From Candidatus Kuenenia stuttgartensis (GTDB lineage Bacteria; Planctomycetota; Planctomycetia; Planctomycetales; Planctomycetaceae), in the NCBI GenBank assembly GCA_945904015.1, contig CAMDPK010000066.1:1-37833 (forward strand): DNA of 37,833 bases, in the 5' to 3' direction. The position numbers and the translations under genes are program-made. This document shows positions 18,405 to 25,342 of this stretch, piece after piece (within the stretch, counting starts at the first letter, position 1; every line of letters starts with the position of its first letter). The notes below the pieces were generated by a model that saw only the letters and a list, made by a program, of their open reading frames with translations, was not told the origin of the DNA and searched no databases.

Positions 18405-18905
18405 ATGTCTACGAACGCACAAATCCGGATCGCAACACTCGACGACTTGCCGGTGATCACCGACATCTACAACGCAGCGATTTTGATGACGACCGCGACG
18501 TTCGACACGGAACCGAAAACGCACGACGAACGGCGACGGTGGTTCGAATCGCACGACGAACGACATCCGATCCTGGTCGCCGAAGTCGATGGCCAAGTTG
18601 TCGGCTGGGCGTCTTTGACTCGCTGGTCAGATCGCCGAGCCTACGACGACACCGGCGAGACTTCGTTTTATGTGGCGAGCGAGTTCCGTGGCCAAGGCAT
18701 CGGCCGCCAACTCAAGCTCGCGATCATCGCCGAGGCCCGGCGGCTCGGGTTCCATTCGCTGATCGCGCGCGTCGCCGAAGGGAGCGGCGAGAGCCTGCAC
18801 ATCAACGAGAGTGTCGGCTTCACTCGCGTCGGACTTCTGAAAGAGGTCGGGCAGAAGTTTGGCCGGCGACTGGGAGTCCACATTCTGCAACTGATGCTGG
18901 ATTGA
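18405..18905 (+). CDS. GNAT acetyltransferase, phosphinothricin/L-amino-acid N-acyltransferase type
   Basis: A 166-residue cytoplasmic enzyme using acetyl-CoA to acetylate an amino group. It matches the PAT/MnaT (YncA) branch: IRIATLDDLPVITDIYNAAI at the N terminus, TATFDTEP, the acetyl-CoA loop RGQGIGRQL, and ARVAEGSGESLHINESVGF near the C terminus. Family members act on methionine sulfoximine, phosphinothricin or related amino acids; the true substrate is not readable here. It starts 12 bp after the sulfatase stop with only a weak Shine-Dalgarno, suggesting co-transcription, though no functional link with sulfate release is evident. Confidence 0.9.
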   Translation: MSTNAQIRIATLDDLPVITDIYNAAILMTTATFDTEPKTHDERRRWFESHDERHPILVAEVDGQVVGWASLTRWSDRRAYDDTGETSFYVASEFRGQGIGRQLKLAIIAEARRLGFHSLIARVAEGSGESLHINESVGFTRVGLLKEVGQKFGRRLGVHILQLMLD

Positions 18906-18925
18906 GATTGCCATGATTTGTCCAA

Positions 18926-19008
18926 GCGAGCGGAGGGTGTCAACCCTCCCAGTTGACCTGTGCCCCGTGACCCTCATGGAACTCGGAGGGTTGACACCCT
19001 CCGCTCGC
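18926..19008. repeat. REPIN-like inverted repeat, family C, intergenic copy
   Basis: Arms of 27 bases at 18926-18952 and 18982-19008 are inverted copies, each with an inner hairpin (GGAGGGT-GTCA-ACCCTCC; GGAGGGT-TGAC-ACCCTCC). The same family as the element inside the PQQ gene at 4472-4570. It fills the spacer between the GNAT gene and the cupin-like gene. Confidence 0.88.
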
Positions 19009-19065
19009 CAGATTCCGTCGTTACAATCCGCCGCCGTCTCGCCCCTCCACCAGAAAGGCCGTGTC

Positions 19066-19821
19066 ATGTCACAGCTCTCGCGCCGCGAGTTCACTCGATC
19101 CACGCTCGGTTCGCTCTTGGGATACTCGTTGCTCGAGACGATTTTTCGCGCGAATGCCTTTGCCGACGAAGTGAAGCCAGCCGCGATTGAGTGGCTCAAG
19201 CAGGTCAACTCGCTGGCGGCCGACGTGCAGGGACAGAAGCTCAAGCAAGTTGATTGGCAGAAGCAGATCGAGGCGTTGTTTCAAAAGATCGACCCAGCGG
19301 ATGTGATGCGGCTGATCGACTTTGATGCGATCACCAAAGACTTGAAGATCGTCGACAACGGAGCCAACAGCCTGCGGCCGAAGTTTCCAAAGGTCGAGGG
19401 GCTGCCGACCGAGTACGTCTTCGGCCGACAAGTCTTCGCTCTGAAGAAGGGCCGCTCGGTCGTGCCGCACGGGCACAACAACATGGCGACTTCGTTCCTG
19501 ATTCTCAAAGGAGATTTCCACGGCCGCCTGTACGACCGAGTCAAAGACGAGGAATCGCACATCCTCATCAAGCCAACGATCGACCGCGCGTTTCACACCG
19601 GCGAGGCGTCATCCATCTCAGACCACAAGGACAACGTCCACTGGTTTCAGGCCACGTCCGAGACGGCGTTCATCTTCAACATTCATGTGCTCAACGTCAG
19701 CCCGGGCAAAGGCGAATCGACCGGCCGCGTGTATCTCGACCCAAAGGGCGAGAAGCTGACTGACGGTCTGATCCGCGCGAAGCGGTTGGAGCACAAACAA
19801 GCTCACGAGCTTTACGGATAA
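19066..19821 (+). CDS. Tat-exported cupin-like protein of unknown function
   Basis: A 251-residue protein. The N terminus SRREFTRSTLGSLLGYSLLE is a twin-arginine signal, so it is likely folded with a cofactor and then exported. Residues about 125-225 look like a cupin barrel: VPHGHNNMATSFLILKGDF supplies a metal-binding HxH and the following strand, and HKDNVHWFQ may provide a later His. The ATG at 19066 has AGAAAGG upstream; the longer frame from 18913 would run through the palindromic element and is rejected. The cyclase gene follows after 20 bp, suggesting co-transcription. No specific reaction can be assigned. Confidence 0.8.
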   Translation: MSQLSRREFTRSTLGSLLGYSLLETIFRANAFADEVKPAAIEWLKQVNSLAADVQGQKLKQVDWQKQIEALFQKIDPADVMRLIDFDAITKDLKIVDNGANSLRPKFPKVEGLPTEYVFGRQVFALKKGRSVVPHGHNNMATSFLILKGDFHGRLYDRVKDEESHILIKPTIDRAFHTGEASSISDHKDNVHWFQATSETAFIFNIHVLNVSPGKGESTGRVYLDPKGEKLTDGLIRAKRLEHKQAHELYG

Positions 19822-19841
19822 ACGCGAGGCGACTCCTTCCG

Positions 19842-21623
19842 ATGCCCGAGTTTGAACTCCTCGCCGAAGGTCCGGAACCACGGCAGCGTTTGAAGCACGC
19901 ACTGACCAGTGGTCAGAGTTTTGTTTTGGGCCGCGGCACAGAATCGGATTTGATCGTCCCCTGGGATGCGGCGATCTCGCGGCGACATGTTCGCGTCACC
20001 GCGATCGACGGACAGGTGCGAATCGAGCGGCTCGCCGAAGCGACCAATTCGCTGTTTCATGCCGGCGAGATTGTCGATCGTTGCGAGTTGCGCGGCGGCG
20101 ACCAGTTCGTGCTCGGTGCGACGCTGTTTCATTTGACGCGACCCGGTTCCGAGCCGTCCGCATCGGCCGAAGCGCCGATGCAGGAAATGACCTTCGACGC
20201 GCAGACGCTGCGGCAAATCCGCTTTCGAGACGCCGACCGGCAAATGGAAGTGCTGATGCACCTGCCGGAAGTCATCGGCGGCGCACGCACCGACGAAGAT
20301 CTCTTCTTCCGGCTGACGAATCTGCTGCTGGCCGGAGTGACGCAAGCCGAAGCGGTCGCGATCGTGCGGTTGGGCACCGGCGACAAAGTGGAACTCGCGC
20401 ATTGGACTCGCCGCCGTGAAACAGCCGGCGAGTTTCGTCCCAGTTCACGCCTGGTCGCAGAGGCTCTCAAGCGACGATACAGCGTGCTGCATCTCTGGCC
20501 GACAGCCACGCAGTCCAATCCGGAATACACGGCCGCCGCCGAACTCGATTGGGCGTTTTGCACGCCGGTCCCCGACGGGCCGCAGGCGACCTGGGGTTTG
20601 TACGTCGCCGGCAAACAGGGCCGCTCGCTCACCGGCGGCAACGTTCCGGCGTCCGAGACAATGCACCTGCAAGCCGATGTGAAATTCACCGAACTGGTCG
20701 CCGAGATCATCAGTTCGGTACGCCGCTTGAATTGGCTGGAACGCCAGCAGGCCGGGCTGCGACAGTTCTTCGCGCCGACGATCTTGTCCGCGCTGGGGAA
20801 CGAGTTGAACACCGAAACGCTCGCGCCGCGCGAGTGCGACGTGAGTGTCATGTTCTGCGACCTGCGCGGATTCAGTCATCACGCCGAGGAATCCGCTGGC
20901 GATTTGATCGGCTTGCTGAACCGCGTCAGTCAGGCGTTGGGCGTGATGACGTCGCACATCTTGCAGCATCGCGGCGTGACGGGCGATTTTCAGGGAGACT
21001 CCGCGCTCGGCTTTTGGGGCTGGCCGTTTGCCTCCGATGAGTCCGCTCTGCAAGCCTGCCGCGCCGCGCTCGGCATTCGTAAAGTTTTTGCCGAGACGTT
21101 TCAGCAGGCCGGACATCCGCTGGCGAATTTTCAAATGGGGATCGGCCTCGCGCACGGCCGCGCCGTCGCCGGCAAGATCGGCACAGCCGAGCAAGTGAAA
21201 GTCACCGTCTTCGGCCCCGTTGTGAATCTTGCGAGCCGTCTCGAAACGATGACCAGCCAACTGCGTGTGCCGATCCTGCTGGACGAGACTCTCGCCGCGT
21301 TGGTTCGCGAACGACTCGATCCGTCTGAGGGGCGCGTGCGGCGCTTGGCCAAAGTGCTGCCAGTCGGATTGGAAACCCCTCTGATCGTTTCCGAGTTGGT
21401 CCCCTCCGCCGCTGATCTCCCCGAACTGACCGACGCACATCTCGCTCGGTACGAACAAGGGGTCGATGACTTCATCGCGGGGCGCTGGGAAGCGGCCTAT
21501 CGCTGTCTGCACGACATGCCAGCAACCGATCGCGCGCAGGACTTTCTGCTGGCTCTGATTGCTCAGCACAACCGCAAGGCTCCCGTCGATTGGGACGGCG
21601 TCGTGCGATTGCAAAGCAAATAG
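19842..21623 (+). CDS. FHA-GAF-class III nucleotide cyclase
   Basis: A 593-residue soluble signalling protein. The N-terminal FHA domain (about 20-100; LGRGTESDL, SRRHVRV) binds phosphothreonine peptides. A GAF-like sensor follows (about 135-290; DEDLFFRLTNLLLAGVTQAE). A class III cyclase domain spans about 325-530. It keeps metal-binding aspartates in FCDLRGF (Asp340) and in QGDSALGFWG (Asp386), plus the transition-state Asn/Arg in VNLASRLE. The two residues that usually select ATP are changed: the Lys four before the second Asp is Asp382, and the Asp of the usual GDTVN is Pro (FGPVVN). Substrate (ATP, GTP or other) is therefore uncertain. It lies 20 bp after the cupin-like gene. Confidence 0.88.
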   Translation: MPEFELLAEGPEPRQRLKHALTSGQSFVLGRGTESDLIVPWDAAISRRHVRVTAIDGQVRIERLAEATNSLFHAGEIVDRCELRGGDQFVLGATLFHLTRPGSEPSASAEAPMQEMTFDAQTLRQIRFRDADRQMEVLMHLPEVIGGARTDEDLFFRLTNLLLAGVTQAEAVAIVRLGTGDKVELAHWTRRRETAGEFRPSSRLVAEALKRRYSVLHLWPTATQSNPEYTAAAELDWAFCTPVPDGPQATWGLYVAGKQGRSLTGGNVPASETMHLQADVKFTELVAEIISSVRRLNWLERQQAGLRQFFAPTILSALGNELNTETLAPRECDVSVMFCDLRGFSHHAEESAGDLIGLLNRVSQALGVMTSHILQHRGVTGDFQGDSALGFWGWPFASDESALQACRAALGIRKVFAETFQQAGHPLANFQMGIGLAHGRAVAGKIGTAEQVKVTVFGPVVNLASRLETMTSQLRVPILLDETLAALVRERLDPSEGRVRRLAKVLPVGLETPLIVSELVPSAADLPELTDAHLARYEQGVDDFIAGRWEAAYRCLHDMPATDRAQDFLLALIAQHNRKAPVDWDGVVRLQSK

Positions 21624-21631
21624 GGAGAAGT

Positions 21632-21682
21632 AGACCGGACGCCTACGTCCGGTCGAACCGACCGGACGTAGGCCTCCGGTCT
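21632..21682. repeat. REPIN-like inverted repeat (ACCGGACGTAGG type)
   Basis: Arms of 23 bases at 21632-21654 and 21660-21682 are inverted copies differing at one base. The left arm is itself a perfect palindrome, GACCGGACG-CCTA-CGTCCGGTC. It begins nine bases after the cyclase stop and may end its transcript. Confidence 0.87.
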
Positions 21683-21833
21683 TCTTTCCGCGCTTCGAAT
21701 TCCAACTTCTGTAACGATTGTGCCGGTTCGTTTTTTTTGCGAAACATTCGGAACGCTCGTTGCTTGTCAGGGGACTGACCTAGAGTTGCGGGACATTCGG
21801 CCGCCATGTCGGTGGCTAGGGAAACGGGTTCCG

Positions 21834-22043
21834 ATGACCGCGACGCTGATCACCGCCGGTGAGGCTCTCGAACACGAGCGAAATGCCGACTTTCGGCTTT
21901 CGGCGCGTCAGCGCGATATGTTGAGGACTCTCAACACGCTCCTTGATGAACTGAGTCCAGCACCGATCGCAGAAGAGGACTTCATCGACCTTCGTCATTC
22001 CCATTCGGAAGCCTGCGATGTTTCGCGAGTTGTTCGCGATTGA
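21834..22043 (+). CDS. Possible small hypothetical protein
   Basis: A 69-residue frame starting MTATLITAGEALEHERNADF with a weak AGGGA about 12 bases upstream. It is hydrophilic, with no signal peptide or membrane segment, and resembles nothing I recognise. It is the only plausible coding frame in the roughly 760-base stretch between the cyclase and the pilin-like gene. The remainder of that stretch holds a palindromic element at its start, the sigma-54-like site, and otherwise nothing recognisable. It could be spurious. Confidence 0.35.
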   Translation: MTATLITAGEALEHERNADFRLSARQRDMLRTLNTLLDELSPAPIAEEDFIDLRHSHSEACDVSRVVRD

Positions 22044-22204
22044 ACATCGCTGTGTTTCGTGAACTTTGCGCCGCAGCGGCTTTTGAAGCGTGCTCGGACG
22101 GCGCGTTCAATTCTCTTGATGCGTGGTCAACCCGCGTGTTCTTCGGCATTTGAGCATGATCCCGCTCCGCCGCCCGACTGTGTGCCGCGCCACGTCGAGC
22201 GCTC

Positions 22205-22220
22205 TGGCACGCTGGCTGCT
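22205..22220 (+). promoter_or_regulatory. Sigma-54-type (-24/-12) promoter upstream of the pilin-like gene
   Basis: TGGCACGCTGGCTGCT matches the sigma-54 consensus TGGCACG-N4-TTGCW at 11 of the 12 defined positions, with GG and GC separated by exactly ten bases. Transcription would begin near 22230, leaving a leader of about 150 bases before the ATG at 22382. No activator gene is visible nearby. Confidence 0.55.
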
Positions 22221-22381
22221 TTTTGATTCGCCACTCTCACACACGGATCGGCTTGCTCTCGGTGAGTCTCCAGCCATCACGGCCGGGATTCTCCAGCGCT
22301 GGTTCTCGCGTTCGAGCCTGACGCGCAGACCTACGAACCCGAACGACATTTTCTCTCTCACATTTTCAAGGGGACAAGGAC

Positions 22382-22738
22382 ATGCTGCGCAATTTTTCCA
22401 AGTTGGCCTCAGACGAACAGGGCTTCATCATCTCCGCCGAGTTGGTGCTGGTGATGACCATCGCCGTTCTGGCGATGGTTGTGGGACTCACCGCCGTGCG
22501 TGACGCCATCACTGAAGAGCTCAATGACGTGTCTCATGCGTTTGGATCCGTCAATCAATCGTACAACTACAACGGCCTGAAGAAGGGTCGGCAATGGGGC
22601 AGCGTTCACGCGGTGGTCGCCGGCTCCGGTTTCAACGACACCACCGATGATTGCGATTGCAAACCGATCACGTTCTGTGAAGTGAACGGCAAAGATGATC
22701 CGAGCGGCGGAATGCCGAACGAAGCGAACGGCTGGTAA
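22382..22738 (+). CDS. Pilin-like / Flp-type prepilin protein
   Basis: A 118-residue protein with a short charged leader (MLRNFSKLASDEQG), then a hydrophobic helix FIISAELVLVMTIAVLAMVV, then a hydrophilic tail. This layout fits class III prepilins, with processing expected after the Gly of DEQG. The conserved Glu lies at +6 rather than the usual +5 of Flp and type IV pilins. The tail carries SYNYNGLKKG and a Cys cluster (DDCDCKPITFC) that could form disulfides. AAGG sits just upstream of the ATG. No tad/pil assembly genes are nearby, so it is an orphan pilin; it is followed by a clear terminator and preceded by a sigma-54-like site. It could instead be a structural pseudopilin of other use. 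Confidence 0.7.
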   Translation: MLRNFSKLASDEQGFIISAELVLVMTIAVLAMVVGLTAVRDAITEELNDVSHAFGSVNQSYNYNGLKKGRQWGSVHAVVAGSGFNDTTDDCDCKPITFCEVNGKDDPSGGMPNEANGW

Positions 22739-22763
22739 CTTGCTGACTGACAGGGTGCCGAAC

Positions 22764-22793
22764 AGCCCGACCGAAACCTGGTCGGGCTTTTTT
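22764..22793 (+). terminator. Rho-independent terminator of the pilin-like gene
   Basis: The stem AGCCCGACC / GGTCGGGCT with a seven-base loop is followed immediately by a T-run (six T, counting the last stem base), 25 bases after the stop. It separates the pilin-like gene from the convergent LarA-like gene, whose stop is at 22798. Confidence 0.93.
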
Positions 22794-22797
22794 CGTT

Positions 22798-24030
22798 TTA
22801 CTCGACGTAGCCAAACGTGTGCTGAGCGGATTCCAGCAACAAGCACGAACCGCCGCGGCCAAGCAACTTCGCGGCCTCCGCCGGCGCGAGCGGCGTCATG
22901 CACAGGCTCTCGACCAAGTCGGAACCCAAACCGCTCACCAAATACACCGTCGCCCAATCGGCCGCGGAGGCGAGTCGGCTGGCCGAAATCAGGTCGGGCG
23001 GACTTTCCAATCGCAGTGGCTTGAGAGCCTCACGCGGCGATTCGCATTGCTGAAGATACCGAAATCCCTCCGTCGGCTCGGCTGCGAGATTCGTCAGCAA
23101 CACGATCTTGCCGCCGCGCTGCACCAGATTCCGAGCCGTCTGCAACGCCACGCCGATCTGATCCCAACTCGTGCCGGCCGCATCGGCATCGACCGCTGCC
23201 ACGACGATCTCACAACGCTGCGGTTGCTCGACAATCCAATTTTGCGTGAGCCAGTCTCGCGCCGCCGTTGTCGTTGGCTCCAACGCACCGCAGATCACTC
23301 CAGACGGTTTGTTGGTGATGCCGGGCAGCACTTGAATTCCGAACTGCACACCAAGCAGCCACGCGACCTCGTCTTGCAGTTGTCGCAGCGGACGGTCGTC
23401 TTCGGGACGCAACTCGGAGTGATCCTGCCCGCGTGCTTTGGCCATCGAATCGATGTTCGACAAGCCCGGAAAGATCGCACTCCCCGCGCTGCGAAATCCG
23501 AGCAGCGGATCGAAGCCAACCGCACCGATCGGCAGCACGAATTCCGCGTCGATCACTTCGCGATCCAAATAGATTCGCTCGCCGTTCGCGGAGTTCGCCA
23601 GGAATCGCTCACGCTTTTTGTCAGTCGCGTCGTGAATCGTCCAGTGCATCGCGTCGCGAGCCGACTTCGGCAAAGCGACTCGCGGGTCCGGTAATTGGTC
23701 GAGCTTCCAACTCGCCGGCTGCAGGATCGTCACGTCGGCAGGCTTGATGGATCGCCGCGCAAAAATCGACCACACGGCGGCAATGATCTCGGCCGCTCCT
23801 GGAGTGTGCCGATCCAGCACGATGACCACGCGATCGCCCGACACGACGGCCAACTCGAGCGGCGGAAAGTCGAGCGGTGCCGCCAATTGCCGTCGCACCT
23901 CACTGGCGAAGTCGGCAGTTGGCTCCGGCGGTCGATTCCGACCGGCGATGCGACTTTCTTCCAAGTCGAACTGAAACTGCTGGCCGTCGCCGTATCGAAG
24001 GCTTTGCGTTGTTGCGTGAGGCGCGACCAT
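22798..24030 (-). CDS. LarA/DUF2088-like protein (lactate racemase family, divergent)
   Basis: A 410-residue cytoplasmic protein whose overall layout follows the LarA N-terminal family: a beta strand with ELAVVSGDRVVIVLDRHTPG, then IIAAVWSIFARRSIKPADVTIL, which corresponds to the nickel-pincer racemase fold. The usual THRP motif after that strand is replaced by QPASWKL, so classical lactate racemase activity is doubtful. Later segments GFDPLLGFRSAGSAIFPGLSN and the C-terminal VVAAVDADAAGTSWDQ resemble planctomycete members. ATG 24030 has AAGGA ten bases upstream; the frame continues to 24117 but those residues are poor. No larB/C/E cofactor genes are in view. It stands alone, convergent with the pilin-like gene. 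Confidence 0.7.
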   Translation of the reverse strand: MVAPHATTQSLRYGDGQQFQFDLEESRIAGRNRPPEPTADFASEVRRQLAAPLDFPPLELAVVSGDRVVIVLDRHTPGAAEIIAAVWSIFARRSIKPADVTILQPASWKLDQLPDPRVALPKSARDAMHWTIHDATDKKRERFLANSANGERIYLDREVIDAEFVLPIGAVGFDPLLGFRSAGSAIFPGLSNIDSMAKARGQDHSELRPEDDRPLRQLQDEVAWLLGVQFGIQVLPGITNKPSGVICGALEPTTTAARDWLTQNWIVEQPQRCEIVVAAVDADAAGTSWDQIGVALQTARNLVQRGGKIVLLTNLAAEPTEGFRYLQQCESPREALKPLRLESPPDLISASRLASAADWATVYLVSGLGSDLVESLCMTPLAPAEAAKLLGRGGSCLLLESAQHTFGYVE

Positions 24031-24181
24031 GAGCACCGGATCCTTGTCGCCGGTCGGTTTCTTCAACCGCTGGCATCTGAGTGACTTCGTTTGTGAACCG
24101 GACGATAGGCCCGTCACTTCGCCTCCGCAACCACCTCGCAGCGGTTCATTCCTTGGTGTCGGGGCAACATTTTCTGACGCG

Positions 24182-24257
24182 ATCAGCCGGAACGCGCTAG
24201 CGTCCGGTTCTTGATTGGGTGACTCGTAAGAACCGGGGCTAGCGCCCTGCGGCTGAT
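24182..24257. repeat. REPIN-like inverted repeat (GGCTAGCGCCCTGCGGC type)
   Basis: Arms at about 24182-24211 and 24228-24257 are imperfect inverted copies running from ATCAGCCG to GGTTCTT. The inner parts contain CGCTAGCG in one arm and GGGCTAGCGCCC in the other. It lies between the start of the LarA-like gene and the TIM-barrel gene. A half copy lies at 16885-16909. Confidence 0.82.
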
Positions 24258-24360
24258 TGATCTGCCGGGCAAATTTGCTTCACCCCATTCGACTCGCTTT
24301 CTCGGCTTGTGCGGGAGGAGTAAAGTCGATCCAGATTTCTCACTCGCGAAGGACGTCACC

Positions 24361-25200
24361 ATGAAACTCGGCTTGATCAATTCCGCCTGGGCACAGAGCG
24401 GACGCGAAACCGCCTGGGGCATTCACAAGACGAAGGAACTCGGCTTCGACACGATCGACATCTTTGCCGATCCGCTCGACATCGACGTGCGAGAGCGCAA
24501 GCTCATCAAGCGTGAGACGGACAAAGCCGGGCTGCCGATTGTCTCGATCTGCTGCGTGGCGGTCGGGCTGATCGACTTCAATCCCAGTGTGCAGCGGTTT
24601 CACATCGACCGCGTGAAGCAATACCTCGACTTCGCCTACGAGTTGGAAGCCAAGAACGTGCTGCTGGTCCTCGGCGAGTACATCTGGAGCCAAGAAGTCA
24701 TCCCGCCCGCCGATCAATGGGTGACCGGCGTCCGCACCTGTCGCATCCTGGCCGAGCACGCCGAGAAACTTGGCGTGCAGATCGCCCTCGAACTGGAGCC
24801 GTTCGCGCTGTCGCTGCTCAACAACGTCGATCGCATGGAGCGTTTCATCGACGACGTGAATCACCCTGCCCTGCAAGCCAACATCGACATTTCGCACTTG
24901 TGCCTCGCGAAGGTCGCACCCGAGGAGTTACGTCGGCTGAAGGGCAAAGCGATTCACGTCCACATCTCGGACTGCGACGGCCAGAAACATGGCGATCTCC
25001 CCCCCGGCCGAGGGGTCGTCGATTTCCTGCCGTACCTCCGCGAGATCAAATCGCTCGGCATCGACGGAGCGGTGTCGATCGAACTGGAATACTCGCCCGA
25101 CCCCAACCGCATCGAGGATTGGGTCCGCGAGGCGTACACGGCCACCGCTCGGCTGATGCAAGAGGCCGGACTGCGCGACGCGAAGTCGTCGCCAAACTAA
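24361..25200 (+). CDS. Sugar phosphate isomerase/epimerase-like TIM barrel protein
   Basis: A 279-residue protein of the xylose-isomerase-like AP2Ec TIM-barrel family. MKLGLINSAW forms the first strand, GFDTIDIFADP the second, ALELEPF supplies a metal-ligand Glu, NIDISHL a further strand, IHVHISDCDGQKHGDLPPGRG the conserved His/Asp metal site, and VSIELEY the final Glu. The ATG at 24361 is chosen because the frame upstream (from 24307) lacks a better site and the barrel starts right at this Met. Substrate unknown; relatives act on sugars, inositols or keto-sugars. The TAA stop is also the first three bases of the palindromic element that follows. RecQ is next but separated by that element. 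Confidence 0.88.
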   Translation: MKLGLINSAWAQSGRETAWGIHKTKELGFDTIDIFADPLDIDVRERKLIKRETDKAGLPIVSICCVAVGLIDFNPSVQRFHIDRVKQYLDFAYELEAKNVLLVLGEYIWSQEVIPPADQWVTGVRTCRILAEHAEKLGVQIALELEPFALSLLNNVDRMERFIDDVNHPALQANIDISHLCLAKVAPEELRRLKGKAIHVHISDCDGQKHGDLPPGRGVVDFLPYLREIKSLGIDGAVSIELEYSPDPNRIEDWVREAYTATARLMQEAGLRDAKSSPN

Positions 25201-25293
25201 CCCGAAGCGTCAGCGAGGGCGAACGATTCACAGAACTTCGACTGCCAGATCACTGTCGCTGGGAGCGCCCGCCCTCGCTGACGCTTCGGGTTA
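25198..25293. repeat. Inverted repeat, family J (TAACCCGAAGCGTCAGCGAG), copy 1
   Basis: Arms of 24 bases (25198-25221 and 25270-25293) are perfect inverted copies around a 48-base unrelated middle. Copy 2 is at 29045-29135 and a shorter, diverged copy is at 29989-30046. The first three bases form the stop codon of the TIM-barrel gene. Confidence 0.92.
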
Positions 25294-25342
25294 CGATGCC
25301 GGCCACTTGCATCGCCGGATGAAATTCGTCACATCGTCGCCG

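Noticed and set aside
18913..19065. N-terminal extension of the cupin-like protein
   Set aside because: It would be translated from the palindromic repeat; the Tat signal and ribosome binding site fit ATG 19066.
20445..21614. 389-residue minus-strand frame opposite the cyclase
   Set aside because: Fully antisense to a gene with clear FHA and cyclase motifs; residues are Arg/Gln/His-rich shadow sequence.
22123..22503. 126-residue frame overlapping the start of the pilin-like gene
   Set aside because: Runs through the sigma-54-like site and into the pilin gene in another frame; Arg/Ser-rich with no ribosome binding site.
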